Notes: generated from the sequence alone by a model not told the origin. A DNA stretch of 64,000 nt from Pilatotrama ljubarskyi (GCA_022385805.1 MU277670.1:901102-965101); one strand, 5' to 3'; shown: positions 39,253 through 51,593, counted from the stretch's first letter. Translations and numbers: made by a program.

Positions 39253-40828
39253 CTACTGGTATTCAGGAGGTGGTTCAGTGGCATCTCGCAGCTCCAAAGC
39301 CATTTGCTGCTGCACGGTTCTCATTCGTGCCATCTCTGTCCTCAGCTCCATCAACTGGGTCCGCAAGACCACCTCCGACTGTGAGGATCCGCTCGGGCCT
39401 CCGGTCAATCGCACGCTCTCCGTGCGCACAGACGTGGCAAATATCGAGGGAGAAGTCCGAGAAGGGGATGAAGGAGAGGCTGTGCCGCGCTCCCGTGAAG
39501 AACCGATGGCCGGATACTTCGCTGCTAGGGCATTCTCTACCTCCCGCACGCGTCGCGTGAGCTCCGCCTCGCGTTCCGCGACCTTTCGTCGAGCGATGCG
39601 CGCCATCGAGTTGTCGGGTCCTTCCATCCGAGTCTCCGTCCCAACAACCACGATACGAGGGCAATCTTGCTGGGATGCGGTGGACGATGGAGTGGAAAAT
39701 TCCATCAGGGGCACGGAAGAACCGGAGGGGGACGTATCGCGCGAAGATCGCTCCAAATCCTCGTGGTAGCGAGAAGAGTTGGAATGGGTGTAGGAGAGGT
39801 TGGTGGTTTCGGGTTGCCCGACGGGCAACGACGCAACTGAGGAAGCGTAGCTAGGCGCATCGATGTCGTCCTTCCCGTAGAATCGTCGGTCGCGTTTCGG
39901 CGCGCTGTTGATGTGGTCTGGGCGATCTGCTTGGGTACGACGCCGCCGTCGAATCAATATGGAGACCAGTATGCCGATGGCCAGGAGTGCAACGGCTACG
40001 GCCGCTACCGCTCCGATTACGACCCCGAGGCTGACATGTGAGTTGGAAGACGTCGTATTGCCGATGCTCGTCTTCGCTGCAGCGCCCTGGCCCGAAGCCG
40101 ACGATGCAGCAGGCGAGGCAGATCCGGTAGTGGTAGCGAAATCTGAGTCCGTCCTAGAGGGATATTTGAGCCAAAATGACGCATGAAGAGGCGAACAGGC
40201 CCTGGACTTACGTGTACAACGCATAGTCGAACAGTATGCGCGAGTACCCAACCGAATTGATTCGCAACGCGTGTTTGCCTTGCGGGACGGACGCATTGAA
40301 GACCGAGATGTTGTAGTGGATCTCGTAATTGCCAATTGCGTCTGTTTGACCGCTGACGTCGTGGTAGAACTGGCCGGCATGTTGCCCGTCTAGCTCGAAG
40401 GTCATGTTCGAAACGGCAATTTCGATGCGGTCCACCTCCGAGATGATACAGTATACAACGATGGAGTTTCCTGCAACGTCGTCTTAGGTTAGATGAACAG
40501 AAGTGTCTGAGCGGACCGCACCTTCGAAGCTGAGATCGATGCTGCGAGGGGGGGCATCGTCCGTCTTGCCGACGGAATCGTGCCAGGTACCGTTCTGAGC
40601 CATGCTCGGGTCTACGTCCACAAGGCATTCTGAGTCGTCAAAACTGCACGGCTGGCCTTGTGTCCAGGCAGTGGTTGGGGAGTATACTGGCAGCGCCCCG
40701 GTTGCCTCATCTCCGTACTTGTCATCGGTTACGATCGTCCTCACGCCCGCGGCCAGGCGAGCAGATAAGAGTAAGGAGAAGATTTGAATGAGCGAAAGAC
40801 GGGAGACCTGGACAGAGTTGCAGAACAT
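39253..40828 (-). CDS. Single-pass membrane glycoprotein with PPxY tail
   Basis: Exons (minus) 40828-40522, 40470-40212 and 40153-39253 give 488 aa. A signal peptide covers about residues 1-27 (core LSLIQIFSLLLSARLAAG). The ectodomain is about 200 aa with several N-x-S/T sites and a beta-rich look (IEIAVSNMTFELDGQ). A Ser/Thr/Ala-rich stalk follows, then one TM helix at about 228-252 (VVIGAVAAVAVALLAIGIL) ending in a stop-transfer run of five arginines. The cytoplasmic tail is Ser-rich with two predicted coiled coils and ends in a PPEY (PPxY) motif, a possible ligand for WW domains such as Rsp5/NEDD4. This layout is common among uncharacterised basidiomycete surface proteins. No function is assigned. 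Confidence 0.72.
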
Positions 40829-43595
40829 CGCCGCTGGACGGCCTCAACGGCGGCGGGTTGTGGTAAAGGGTAGAGAGAGGAAACGGAGGCGAGACTTGTT
40901 TGAAGAGCGACACGACCCTTGGCAGGAGGGCCGCTCGAGCGCCTGGGCATATGTTGATGGGATGTACTACATGGTAGGCTCGCTCTTGACGTCTGGACAG
41001 TCCCTTGACGGCCGGACTTCAGAATACTCACTCACAGATGCACTATGCCACAACGAGGTGACTGACCGCGTCTGCCAGAAGGGGCGCCTACTTCCCAAAC
41101 AGGGATCATGGGACACACGCAGCGAGCGGATGTGCCACAGGCGTCACGACTGGCGACATCGGGCGCTCACGATGCATAAGAGTACAATGCTCTTTCCGTA
41201 CAAGACGGGGTAGGCGTTCAGGATAGGCGTCTGCCAGTGGGTGTGATAGTGACGTACCTGCGACGGACGGATGCCGGCTCAATGCCAGGACGTCCCGCTG
41301 ATTCAAGCGGTGAGTGAGCAATGGTCCCCTCGCCCGTGAACGTGGTCCATGCGCTGAAAAGGCTGGCGGTGGCGCGTTCATGGAGGCGGCCTGCAGTTAG
41401 ACATGGAGACCGCCGCGGTTGGTTTTTGTCGGCCTGAGACATAAATGATGGTGACGAAGTGTCATAGAGGTCCATGGGACCTCCCTAGGAGTCTGCAGGC
41501 TGCCCAGACGAGGCCGCCACAGCCAAGACTGCTGCAATGGTAGGAGAGCGTTCAGAGCCATCCATGGGGCTGATATGCAGCCGTGAATCATACCATGAAT
41601 ATAGCAATGTGCCTCATGAAATCGCTGCACAGGAGGTCCTGGGTAGCCTGGAGACGCCTCCTCAATCGAAGTAGACCGGCTCACCTGCCACTGACGAGGT
41701 CGGGATGGCATCCCAAGCCGGCGCTGGTATGCCGCTACGGTTCATGCGGTCCACTCTAGTAGTGGTACGTCCGGCGTGTAGGCGTCCGGTGGACATTGCA
41801 CGCGCGCGCAGAAGAGGCCGCTTCGAAATCGCCTTCTAGTACGCGAAGGTCTTACAATCATGAGGGCCGGCCACAGCCTCGAACACATCGGGTCACGCCC
41901 TTGCCATGACCTTCAGAGATAGCAGACCATGCACGGTCAGATGCCCTCAACGTATCCGAAGAGAGTGAATGGTTGGGCAGGTTGAGCGCAAGTTGGCAGC
42001 GGACAAGTGGCGGGCTGCCGCCCGAAACCTACATGTAACTTGAGGTCGTGACGTTTGGCCCTGAATTACAGTCATCAGCGATCGCCACATATTCGCAAAG
42101 AAACAGTAGCATACTCACCGTGAGTGGCGACAGGATCTTGATGACCCAAAGCGAACTGAGCCATGGGCGTACGTGGGCATAACCTTCTCCCTGAAGAGCA
42201 TGTCGTTGAGTGGCCAGCTATGCAAGTGATTGTCACCAGGGCAGAGAACGCCATGAGGCCTGCGCAAGAACCAAAATCGCCTTACTCCATCGTATGTTTG
42301 CCCATGCCGCTTCCCGACATGAGCCTCTTATCACGATCGTCGTTTGGTCCGAGTGGAAACAAACGACCCGGTGTTTTGATGACCGGAGCGGGTATCCCCA
42401 CCGTGTTTCGCCTTCCCTCGTCGAGTAATCGGATGAAGCAGGGCGGGATGGCCTCGATGCATTCACGGACGGCCATAGGTAGTCTCTAGAGTCATTCGCG
42501 AGTCTTCTTCGACATCCAGGCCACTTCTGCTAGGCACCCCGGCTACGTCGCAGCAGAAAGTTGCTGGGAAGAGGCGTAAGCATAGTCAGATATCGATGCC
42601 CACTAGCCTTCAAGCCAAGCTCTTGGTATACATCAGCACAGCTCGGACCCGTTCTCCAGGACCCGAAGTCATGGTACACACTGAGACCAACCGAGGGGGA
42701 CACGAAAGGCGGCCAACTTCCTCGAATTGCGGTATCGTTCCGGGGAACCCAGGATGCTCGGCAAACCGTTCTCCGCGAAACTGCTATTATCAGGCAACGT
42801 CACTGGCACAACAGCATTTCAGGTTCTAGTCAGCCCCATTGAGAAGAAGAGTTAGGAATGTGGCCAGCCGAAACTCACCATTCAGTCTTCTGGGTGACCG
42901 CGGCGCCTGTCAGCGTGGATCTGAGCTCCGCGTTCCTGCGAGCATGGTGCGCAGTACTGGCCAACCGGATGTCTCTCCTCCTACAGTATACCCTGGGTTA
43001 GTAGACGCACGATCCTGTTGCGGCTGCTGGGGCGTTCAGACTGCTCCGGTGCATGAGCTTGCGCAGGACGGATCCTGCATGATTCTGATGGAGGTCCGGA
43101 ACTGCGCATCCCGACACTTTGCTGTACGCTCCTGGGTGGCCCGGAGGCAGAACATGCGAACAGTGGTGTGCGCAGGCATTCTCAAATGGTAGCAGCCGTC
43201 CGTTCGATGCGCGAAGGACCCGAGGCGAGCAGCCCTGCGTGCAGTGTTCCGGTGGAACCAGTGGCGGGGTGTCTGGACTGAGTTAGAGTGCAAACGGATG
43301 CGCGTGGGTGGACGCGGTGCTCGGCGAGCGGACGGTCACGGTGCACACGGCGCCGGCGCTGCAGGGCGTGCGGGGCACTCAGACGTTTACTACGGTGATC
43401 CCAGGGCCAGCGACGGTGGGCGGCACTGTCAGAGCAACGCTTTCTGCTGTTCCTTTTCCCCATCCCGCTGATGCGTCTGATTCTGGCCTCCTTCGGCCTT
43501 TCACCTGCCCCGAGGCGAGCAAGCGCCCGGAAAGATTAAATACGCCTCGTTCATACTTGCCATCCACACAAACCGGAGCCCGAACTGCGCTCGTT
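40829..43595. other. Gene-poor region, no supported gene
   Basis: About 2.8 kb with no gene I can support. Short open frames occur on both strands (for example minus 41397-41711, minus 42282-42476, plus 42840-43192). Some minus-strand stretches look protein-like, and a GTGAGT...CAG pair with a CTGAT-like branch falls near 42130-42060. I could not join these into a consistent gene with a known domain. No tRNA, simple repeat or inverted repeat seen. It may hold a diverged pseudogene, a decayed transposon or a non-coding transcript. Confidence 0.5.
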
Positions 43596-44966
43596 ATGGA
43601 CCCTGCAAATCCCGCAAGCTTCAACCACTGCTCCGAGCTGCTTTCCACCGGGCGTCGGTACCATTTTGTCGACCAGCTCCCTGCCAACTATGACCCCGCC
43701 ACAACCAAGACCCTCATCTGCATGCACGGCTTTCCTGATCTCTGGTAGCTCGCAACAGACTTCGGGTTGTGGGCGCATGTGTACTGACATCCACCGCGTA
43801 GGTATGGTTGGCGGTACCAGATCAAGCCGTGGGTCGACCTCGGCTACCGTGTCGTCGTCCCAGACATGCTCGGTTACGGCGGCACCGACAAGCCCGAAGA
43901 CGCGAGTGAATACACCTCGAGGAAGATCTCTGACGACATTGCGGCCCTCATGGATCTCCTGAGGATACCGAAGGCGGTAAGTGCACCTCTGGCCAGAGGG
44001 TGGTGGTCGAAACTCACATGAAATGCGCTGTAGGTCATCATTGGGCATGACTGGGGCTGCTTCATGGCGTCTCGTTTTGCATTATGGCATCCCGATAGGC
44101 TTCTGTCGTTGGTGCTGTAAGTCTGATCAGCACCAATGACTGTACCGTTCTGATCATACGCGTTCTGTGGTCGCTGTGTCCAGCATGTCAGTACCGTTCA
44201 TCCCCCCGGCCAAGACATATGTGCCGTTGGAGAAGATAGTGGACAAGATACCGAACTGGGGTTACCAGCTCTTCTTCGCGGATAAGGGTTCGAATGCCGA
44301 GATTGAGCGCAACGTAAGGCACTAACCACCTGGCTGTGGCGATCCTCTGACTCACGACATGGTAGCTCCCGGGATTCTTCAAACTGATTTTCCGCGACAG
44401 GAAGAGGAGAGACGTACAGGTATCGAACTGGACTCTCAAAGGAGGCCTCCCAAAAGTCTTGAAGTCAGACTTGACGCGCCAGCTGGACACGGGACTACTG
44501 AGCCAACAGGTGAGCACGTCAGTGACCGGGGACAATTCCGGGCCTTAACTCGTGTTCGCCCCGTTGCAGGAATTCGATTACTATGTATCGCAATTCAACG
44601 GCCGCATGAACGGCCCCCTGAATTACTACCGCACGACCTTCCACCGCTTCAAAGAAGAACAGGGTCAGTCCGCTTGTCGTAACACCGTATGTCTGCACAC
44701 TCACCACCGACTTCTGACGGGCAGATGGGACTATCCTCCAAGCCCCTCGGTCCGACCTGCCAGTGCTGCTCACCATAGGGAAGGATGACCCCACATCGAA
44801 CCAAGGCGCGCTGGACATTACAAGAAAGCTTATCCCTCACGTGCAGATCGAGCTCATCGAGGGTGTCGGACACTGGCTGATGATCGAGTGCAAGGACCAC
44901 GTCAACGAGAGCATACCACGATTTCTGCAGAGTGTCTCCGCCAGCGACGTGCAGACGAAGTTATAG
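43596..44966 (+). CDS. Epoxide hydrolase (alpha/beta hydrolase fold)
   Basis: Exons 43596-43744, 43802-43976, 44034-44116, 44184-44313, 44366-44509, 44570-44663 and 44725-44966 give 338 aa. The oxyanion motif HGFP is at about 44-47. The nucleophile elbow GHDWG has Asp 114 as nucleophile, and the catalytic His is in EGVGHWLMIE near the C-terminus. PDMLGYGGTDKP is the usual block before the cap. The Asp nucleophile and HGxP motif point to soluble epoxide hydrolases, which open epoxides to diols, rather than to esterases. The substrate is unknown. The frame is open upstream of the ATG to about 43290 with no ATG, so an upstream exon is possible. Confidence 0.85.
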
Positions 44967-45507
44967 GCATCGTGCTGACGGATTGTATAGTGGGCTATGG
45001 GGCAGAACCTCGTGTATTAGCCATCCAGATCTTTGAACGTCTTCCACCTCACTATGAACGTTTAGTACCAGCCACCAGCACCCAGCCAAGTGATTCAGAA
45101 CTGCTCGGGTCCGGAAAGAAGTGAATGAGTCGAATGTCAGCGTCGCAGATGCGCACGTGGAGGTCGGAGGGTGTGGGATGCGGACGGGAGCGGAGGACGA
45201 AGGAGAGAGCCTGACTCGGCTGGATGTGGCAGATGGGAGTTGCTGACAAAGCGGTGGACAGCGTCTCCGTGACGCCTGCGGGCCATCGTGTCCTCCGTCC
45301 TTTGCTCATCGCCACTCACAACGTCCTCCACGCCCCCAGCACCTTGCTATCCTTTCTCCCTCGTTCTTTCTAGCTTATCCACTGAAGCAACTTCTGCATC
45401 ATCCGCCATCAGTCCATCGTCACTCCGTACGTCGTCTTCTGGGTGAAACCTTTGCAGTATCATCATCACCTAACCAGCTTTTGTCTTCGCTTCTCCAGAC
45501 CCTTGCC
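44967..45507. other. Intergenic: Barentsz gene promoter
   Basis: These 541 bp lie between two plus-strand genes. The right part is C/T-rich just before the next start codon, as often seen in fungal promoters. No gene supported. Confidence 0.4.
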
Positions 45508-48141
45508 ATGCCTACTGCTGTATCTGCCCCCTCTTCGAACAACCGGAAGCCCATTGAACGCTCTTTGTCGAACCCCATCCCAAGGAAGCGCCGTCCAGTG
45601 AAAAGGAGGGGTCGGGCGAAGGATGAATTCGAGAGCGACGACGAATTCGAACGGGAGGTCAGGACAGACTCGGAGACCGATGATGACCACTCCTCGATTG
45701 ATTCAGAGTCGGACTCAGAGTCCTCGTCCGACGATCTCCACGCAGATGCGCACTCCGAAGTCGTGACCCCTAGTACGACACAAAGTCCCCCTCCGGTGGA
45801 CCTGGACGGCATCGCACGCAGCCCTTCCAAAGACGCTGTGGGAAGCCATGCTACCATATTCGCCGACACGACCAACTGGGCGGAGATGGTCGCAGACGAG
45901 GCCGCGAACGGGGCGTCAAGTCTGCCCGTCATTGATTTCGCAGACATGGACCCCTCTCGTCTCGACCAGAGAGCACCTTCTCCGGCTCCTCGTGCGCGGA
46001 AGAGCCAGAAAGGCGGCAAGAAGCCTGCAGCGCGCGCGACATCTGCACCTCCTCGCCCTGCGCCTGAACCTGTTTCCCAAGCTGAAGCTGCGGCAGGAGA
46101 CCACGCTCCCGAGGATGAACCCCCGGCATCCGCTTCTCGCGAGCGGGACTCCTCTCAGGCGGCATTCTCCGGACGATCGCGGACTCAGTCCGCGCGACAG
46201 GCATACCAGCAACGCCTGGAGTCAGACCCCTCCTTTGTTCCGAAGGTGGGAGAATTCTGGGGGCACGACGACCGTCTATTGGACAAAGAATTCCGAAGCC
46301 TCAGTGGGTGGTGGAGAGGACGATGGCAGTCTCGCGGGCGCGGTCGTGGAGTTTTCGGCGTTCGAGGGCGTGGACGCGGTGGCTTCTTCCCAGCCCCCTC
46401 ATCCGCCCATGGCCAGGGTGAGGGAGCCGGGGAAGGCGAGCCCACCAACGAAGATGTGCCCCCCGTTGAGCGCCAATGGACACATGATGGGTTTGAAGAG
46501 ATGAAGAGGCGCGATGAACGGCGCCGGGCGTTGCAGGAGCAACAACAACAGCAACAGGCGCAGAATGCACCTGCCCGAGGGTTCGGCTTCCGCGGTAGGG
46601 GCTTTGTTCCTCCTAGGGGGCGTGGTGGCTTCGGTCGTGGTGGCGGACCTCCTCCCGCTACCTCTCAGCCCATACCATCAAACATTTCCATGGGAGAGCG
46701 AGTTTGGTATGCTCAGAAACCGGAGTACGTGTGGACGAAACAACACGACATCTTCCTCTACGCAGACCCTGCGACGAAGGCACGTCCGGGCACAGGTCCC
46801 GGCGTCCGGGTGAAGCTCCCTGGCGCGAAAGCGCCGATTCTTGTGCGGTTGCCCCCACGCGTTCCTCCGTCGCGCGCATCTGCATCTACTCAGCCCGAGA
46901 CGACGTCTCCGATGCAGGATGAAGGGGAGAAGGCGTTCACCGTGCGACTCCCTACGCGTCATGGGAAGGAGAAGGCTGTGGAGCGACCTGCAGAGCCCGT
47001 AGTGACCGAGGTGCTCGCGACAACTGGGGAGGAGCTGTCTATCGAGGAGATTTTCACCGTCCGCCCCCATGCTGTCCCGAAGCGTCGCATAGACCTTTCT
47101 CTGCCGTCCACATCCGCAACGGAGGATACACGGCACCGTGCAGCGCCGGCCCACCCACATTCGCCCACCCGGAACTCACCCTCGTCACTTGCGGCAGCAG
47201 AAGCAGTCCGCAATCCCATCGAGCAGCTCATAGTTCCCCCTGTTCCTGCTGCCGACGACAGGACTTCCCCCAGTCCGCAAATCAAGCAGACGATCCTCCG
47301 CCATCCACCCTCCTCGGAGGACGGGGCCTCCGGTCCAGTACCGGCGCCCCTGGAGGAGCCTCAACCGCAGCGCCCGACGCCTCCTGTGCTTCACCCTCTT
47401 CAAACCAGCTTCTCTCCAGTGCCACCGACGACGTCTCCGCCGTACGGGTCGCCATACGCGTACGCTCCCGCGCTTCCACCCGGCGTAGCTGTGAATCATC
47501 AGGGCATGGCATACGAGTATGCGACGGGCCGTCCAGTATACATCCAGCCAACGCCTCCGCCGATGTTTACTCCGCGCCCGATGATGCACTCCCACCATCC
47601 GTCGTTAGGCATGCCGTTCGTCCCGTCGCACCTCCGGCACCACTCCACTGCCTCTCCGGACTTCCTCGCCCACCCTCATGCCCCACACACTCCTCCCGTA
47701 GCTTCCTTCATCGACCCAGCGACTGGCGTCCCTATCTTCGCGCCCGCCCGTCAGAGCAGTCGCATCGAGATTCGTGCCCCAACCGACGCCATGGATGGCA
47801 AGAAGTCATCTAGACCCTCTCACCAGCGGAGCGGTCTGTCGATCTCGAGCGTGTCCGCTGCGGATGCTCAACAGGCGTCCTATGTCCCGTCGCAGTCGGC
47901 CCCTGGCGATGAGGGATCCGCTCAGCAGGGAGCGGACACACAACAGCAGTCGGAGGAGCATTCGCACGCGCCGCCGATGGAGTCTGCGATGGCCTACGCC
48001 CCGTATCCCCAGCCATACTATTACGCGGAACAGTACGGCTACCCTCCCTATGTCGATATGTCACAGCAGGTCATGCACTACGAGATGTATGCCCCGCCTG
48101 AGCACCACCACTCCCACTCTCAGCCTGTTGTCTACTACTAG
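45508..48141 (+). CDS. Btz-domain protein (Barentsz/CASC3), EJC component
   Basis: A single exon encodes 877 aa. The Btz/SELOR domain is near residues 240-275: DPSFVPKVGEFWGHDDR, then a WWRGRW block. In animals this region wraps eIF4AIII in the exon junction complex and stimulates its helicase cycle. It is followed by RGRGRG and GFGRGG RGG-type stretches likely to bind RNA. The N-terminus is acidic and basic low complexity. The rest is Pro/Gln/Ser-rich and disordered, with a Tyr/His/Pro-rich C-terminus (PYPQPYYYAEQYGYPPY). Lack of introns is unusual among its neighbours. The ATG at 45508 is the first in frame. Confidence 0.82.
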   Translation: MPTAVSAPSSNNRKPIERSLSNPIPRKRRPVKRRGRAKDEFESDDEFEREVRTDSETDDDHSSIDSESDSESSSDDLHADAHSEVVTPSTTQSPPPVDLDGIARSPSKDAVGSHATIFADTTNWAEMVADEAANGASSLPVIDFADMDPSRLDQRAPSPAPRARKSQKGGKKPAARATSAPPRPAPEPVSQAEAAAGDHAPEDEPPASASRERDSSQAAFSGRSRTQSARQAYQQRLESDPSFVPKVGEFWGHDDRLLDKEFRSLSGWWRGRWQSRGRGRGVFGVRGRGRGGFFPAPSSAHGQGEGAGEGEPTNEDVPPVERQWTHDGFEEMKRRDERRRALQEQQQQQQAQNAPARGFGFRGRGFVPPRGRGGFGRGGGPPPATSQPIPSNISMGERVWYAQKPEYVWTKQHDIFLYADPATKARPGTGPGVRVKLPGAKAPILVRLPPRVPPSRASASTQPETTSPMQDEGEKAFTVRLPTRHGKEKAVERPAEPVVTEVLATTGEELSIEEIFTVRPHAVPKRRIDLSLPSTSATEDTRHRAAPAHPHSPTRNSPSSLAAAEAVRNPIEQLIVPPVPAADDRTSPSPQIKQTILRHPPSSEDGASGPVPAPLEEPQPQRPTPPVLHPLQTSFSPVPPTTSPPYGSPYAYAPALPPGVAVNHQGMAYEYATGRPVYIQPTPPPMFTPRPMMHSHHPSLGMPFVPSHLRHHSTASPDFLAHPHAPHTPPVASFIDPATGVPIFAPARQSSRIEIRAPTDAMDGKKSSRPSHQRSGLSISSVSAADAQQASYVPSQSAPGDEGSAQQGADTQQQSEEHSHAPPMESAMAYAPYPQPYYYAEQYGYPPYVDMSQQVMHYEMYAPPEHHHSHSQPVVYY

Positions 48142-48980
48142 TTGCCCCGCATCGTGTCCGTGACTGCCTTGCACCCTGCTCTATCATGTTTTGTTACACA
48201 CGCTTGGACGCTCTGGTCTGAGTTCCTGTTCCAACGCTTCTTCTCGATTTTGCCCTTTACCTGTTTGATGCTCATGTACACACCGGTGTGATCGCGTCTT
48301 GCGCTACCGGTACCTCGGCCGTTCTGCTCGCGTCTACTTGACAGTATTGTCTCCTGCCAGTTACATTACATTTACTCTTCTTGGTCATGCCTTTCTGAGG
48401 GTCGCCAGTATATCATCGCAATCATCGAATGCCTGACTATCCATATGTACCGTACTACAGTGCGCTATCTGTCAACCTTCCCCTCGTCCCCACGTATGCT
48501 TATTCCTGTGATCCCTGCCATGACTTCATACGTCGACGTTCACGTAGGCATAGTACGAAGCCGACAACTCCGCCTCTTGCTGAGTAGTACGTGCACGTCT
48601 ACGGGCCCAGTGCACCGATGCCCTCTCGCAGGATGCTCGGTTTGCAACGGATGCATGGGTGCAACTCTCCCAAAGGCGATTTACCATGCAAATTCATAAG
48701 CAGCGGCATACGGCAGAGGGCACCCATAGTGGTATGTACTGGCAGTTCGACGTCGTCTACAGAAGCTACCTTGAGCCTACGCATACCATACCGATGCTCT
48801 TCTATGCGCTGTATTAATGGCGTGCGGTGCATGCAGCACCGACGCAGGCTCCATTACAATTCAACATCTTCCCCAATTGATTGCTGCCCAGGGTCTCTAG
48901 GTGTATTCTAGTTACAGTTCGTATTCGTATATGACGTCTGCGAGCATCTAAGTTCTGCGTGTATTCGCGTCTGAGCACGT
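48142..48980. other. Convergent intergenic region
   Basis: These 839 bp lie between the Btz-protein stop and the transporter stop. The left part is probably 3' UTR (T-rich). Open frames are short. No tRNA or repeat seen. Confidence 0.45.
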
Positions 48981-50996
48981 CTACTCGACCCTTCTGCCAA
49001 CCCTCGGGACCAGCAGCCAGCACACGCCTTGGGCGCCGAGCAGGGCCACTACGGTGGGTTCGACGACCCATATGCCCTTCTTCGTGCTCATGATGCCGAC
49101 GATGAGCGGCCAGAACGCGCTCCCGCTCTGGCCGATGGAGCTCATGAGCGCGAACGCGTCGGCGTGCATCGCGCGAGGCACGAGCTTGCCTGCACTGGTG
49201 ATCGCCGCCGCGTAGAACGTGGAGATGGCGACGCCGACGAGCGCGGTGCAGACGGCTGTCGAGGCGAGCACGGGCACGAACCACGCGACGCATTCAAGCG
49301 CGATCGCCAAGGCGAGGTAGACGATGACTGCGATGCGCTCGCCCATGAGCATGTTGAGCGGCGGGAGGAAGATGCGGCCGAGGGCAAGGCCTGTGCCAGG
49401 AAAGCGTCAGTACAAAGCACAGTGAATGAAATATGTAAAGCGGAAGATTGCACGCCGTGACGAACCTAGATAGAAACTTGAAGCTACCCACGATGCACCT
49501 TCGGGGCTGCCCTTGCGGACCTCGAGGATATACGAGACAATCCAGCCACCCCTGCCACGCAGATTGAGCTATGGGTCACAGATGCCAGCGGGCATGGAGA
49601 CGATACTTACAGCGACTCCTCCGCTCCTACGTAGAGCATGAGGAATATTGCGAGAGTCCAGACTGGGCGGCTCCGGAGGGTCGCCCCCAAGGTGCCGCTT
49701 GTGCCGGAAGTTCCTTCAGCGGGAGCTCTCTCGTTCGGCTGCTGCGGCAGAGCGTGTAGGTTGCGGAAAGCGAGCCAGGCTAACGCGAATGCCGGGATGT
49801 TCAGGCCCACGTTCGTGGTGTAAAACAAATTATACTGTAATGTCAATGCTCGGTGACTGGTCGCGGAGTCAATGTAGCCGGATAAACTTACCGGGATGCC
49901 CCGAGAAACCATGACTGTAGCCACCTGAGGACTGGCAAATGCACCTAGCCCGTAGATTCCGTGTAGGATGCCGGTGTACATGAGCGGTTTGTTGAGGGTG
50001 GCGAAATACACATTGCAAAGACTAAGCTGCGCATCCCAGTGTCGCTTCAGCGCAAGAAGTCGTAAGGGAATTCTTCGACAGACGCACCTGCGTAGCGAAG
50101 GCCATGCCAACAACGAAGAAGCCGAAGCACATGAGGCCGAAATTTACTTGTTGAGAGCTGTTAATGATGTTCTGTTACAGTCGGGTGCGCTGAGTTTACG
50201 ATACAGAGTGAAGTAGATCGCCAAACGTACTCCGGCCAACTCAACAAGCAAAGAAATGAGCATTGCATGTCCGTAGCCGGCGCGGCGGGACAGGGTTCCA
50301 GCTCCCACTGCTGCCACCACATATCCAAGGAATGTGGAGACGAAGAGTACCGACACACGAGCATAGTTGATCTTGTAGTTGGCCTCGATATAAGGAAGTA
50401 GGGCGCCAGTAGACCCGCCGCTGTAGTGGTCGTGGTGAGTATGATGTGGGTATTGGGACCAATGGCCGGGATCGCATGAAGGCCCACGGGGGCCTCAATA
50501 CGACCCTCGCCAAGTAACATGGAGGAAAACGGCATCACACTGACTTCCACCCAGCAAGGAACAGGGTCATAAACGCAGATAGCATCCGAAGGCGGCGAAG
50601 CCCCTTTGTCTCTGCTAGGGGCTCGGTAGGCGCCTCCGATGCAGGTGGCGGGGGATAGGTGTACTTGGGCTCCGACGCGGGAGCGACCTGGGCTGTCTCT
50701 GCCACAGCGACATCGCTGGCGTCGGCTTTCTCGCTGTCGCCTTTGTCTCCACGAATGGTGCCGAGCATAGTCTCACCAGAGTCATGCCGGCCGAATGGCG
50801 GACGGGCGGCGAGGTGGACGTCGGTCTCCCGTCCGCCGCTTGAAGCAGCGCCAGACGCGCCCACGACCCCGGACGGGGCTCGAGGTCGGGCTGCCACCAA
50901 AGGCGGAGATTGCAGGCTCTCGTGAGCGGCGTCAGCTGCTGCTGGCGCGTCCGATTGGACGCTGTGCGCGTTGGCTGTGCGGATGTCAGTGGACAT
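48981..50996 (-). CDS. Major facilitator superfamily transporter
   Basis: Exons (minus) 50996-50545, 50420-50231, 50171-50088, 50026-49892, 49834-49611, 49551-49466 and 49390-48981 give 526 aa. A disordered N-terminus of about 130 aa precedes the membrane domain. The membrane domain has about 11-12 helices, including VSVLFVSTFLGYVVAAVG, FGLMCFGFFVVGMAFAT, LHGIYGLGAFASPQVAT, GGWIVSYILEV and FYAAAITSAGKLVP. The GGW motif and helix pattern resemble the fucose:proton symporter-like (FHS) branch of fungal MFS proteins such as Bsc6. The substrate is unknown. The intron ending before position 49551 was chosen over an earlier acceptor because it restores the GGWIV block in frame. Confidence 0.83.
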
Positions 50997-51593
50997 GGTG
51001 CAAGAGTTGGAGGAGACCGACAAAGCGGGGAGGGGGGAACATGCCCAGTCGCCGTCCCATGGGGAATGATGCTGACTAGTGCTTGCCGGTGGGGCTCAGC
51101 GCGGTTGGGAGAGTCTCAGTCAGAAACGGCAACGGCACATCTGCACAGGCCGGCCGAGACTGGACGCTCTGTGCTTACTGGACGTGCCTGGTGATCTGCT
51201 CGTCGGCGGTCGTCGTCCCGACCAGCAATTGGTCCGTTCGGCTGATAGACGAGGGTAAAGCGTTTTCAAATACGCTGGGAGCGCTCACCGTTCCGTTACT
51301 CTTTCCACCCGGTGCTCCGACACTCCGCATAAGAACGACCGCCGCCCGTCGGCATTGCTCCGTATATGGCAGGCGTACAAGAACAGCACCGCATGACCTT
51401 CGTGGCATGACTTACCGCAGCCCAACCTCAAGAATGAAGCCAGATATGTGCAGAAGTGGTCACGACTATGGCTTCGCCTTCCCGCCGGCGTGAAAGGGAT
51501 CAGACCCGGCGAGCGAGCCCATGGTATCTTGTAGACATGAAACATCCAATCCCAACTCCCGACTCCCGAGACAGCACGGGTACTGCGATCAAC
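50997..51593. other. Intergenic: transporter promoter
   Basis: These 597 bp lie between the transporter start and the dynein chain stop (both minus strand). No gene, repeat or RNA recognised. Confidence 0.4.

Noticed and set aside
41106..41711. Minus-strand frames with a protein-like look
   Set aside because: Could not be linked by consistent splicing to a gene with a start, a stop and a known domain, so only noted in the gene-poor entry.
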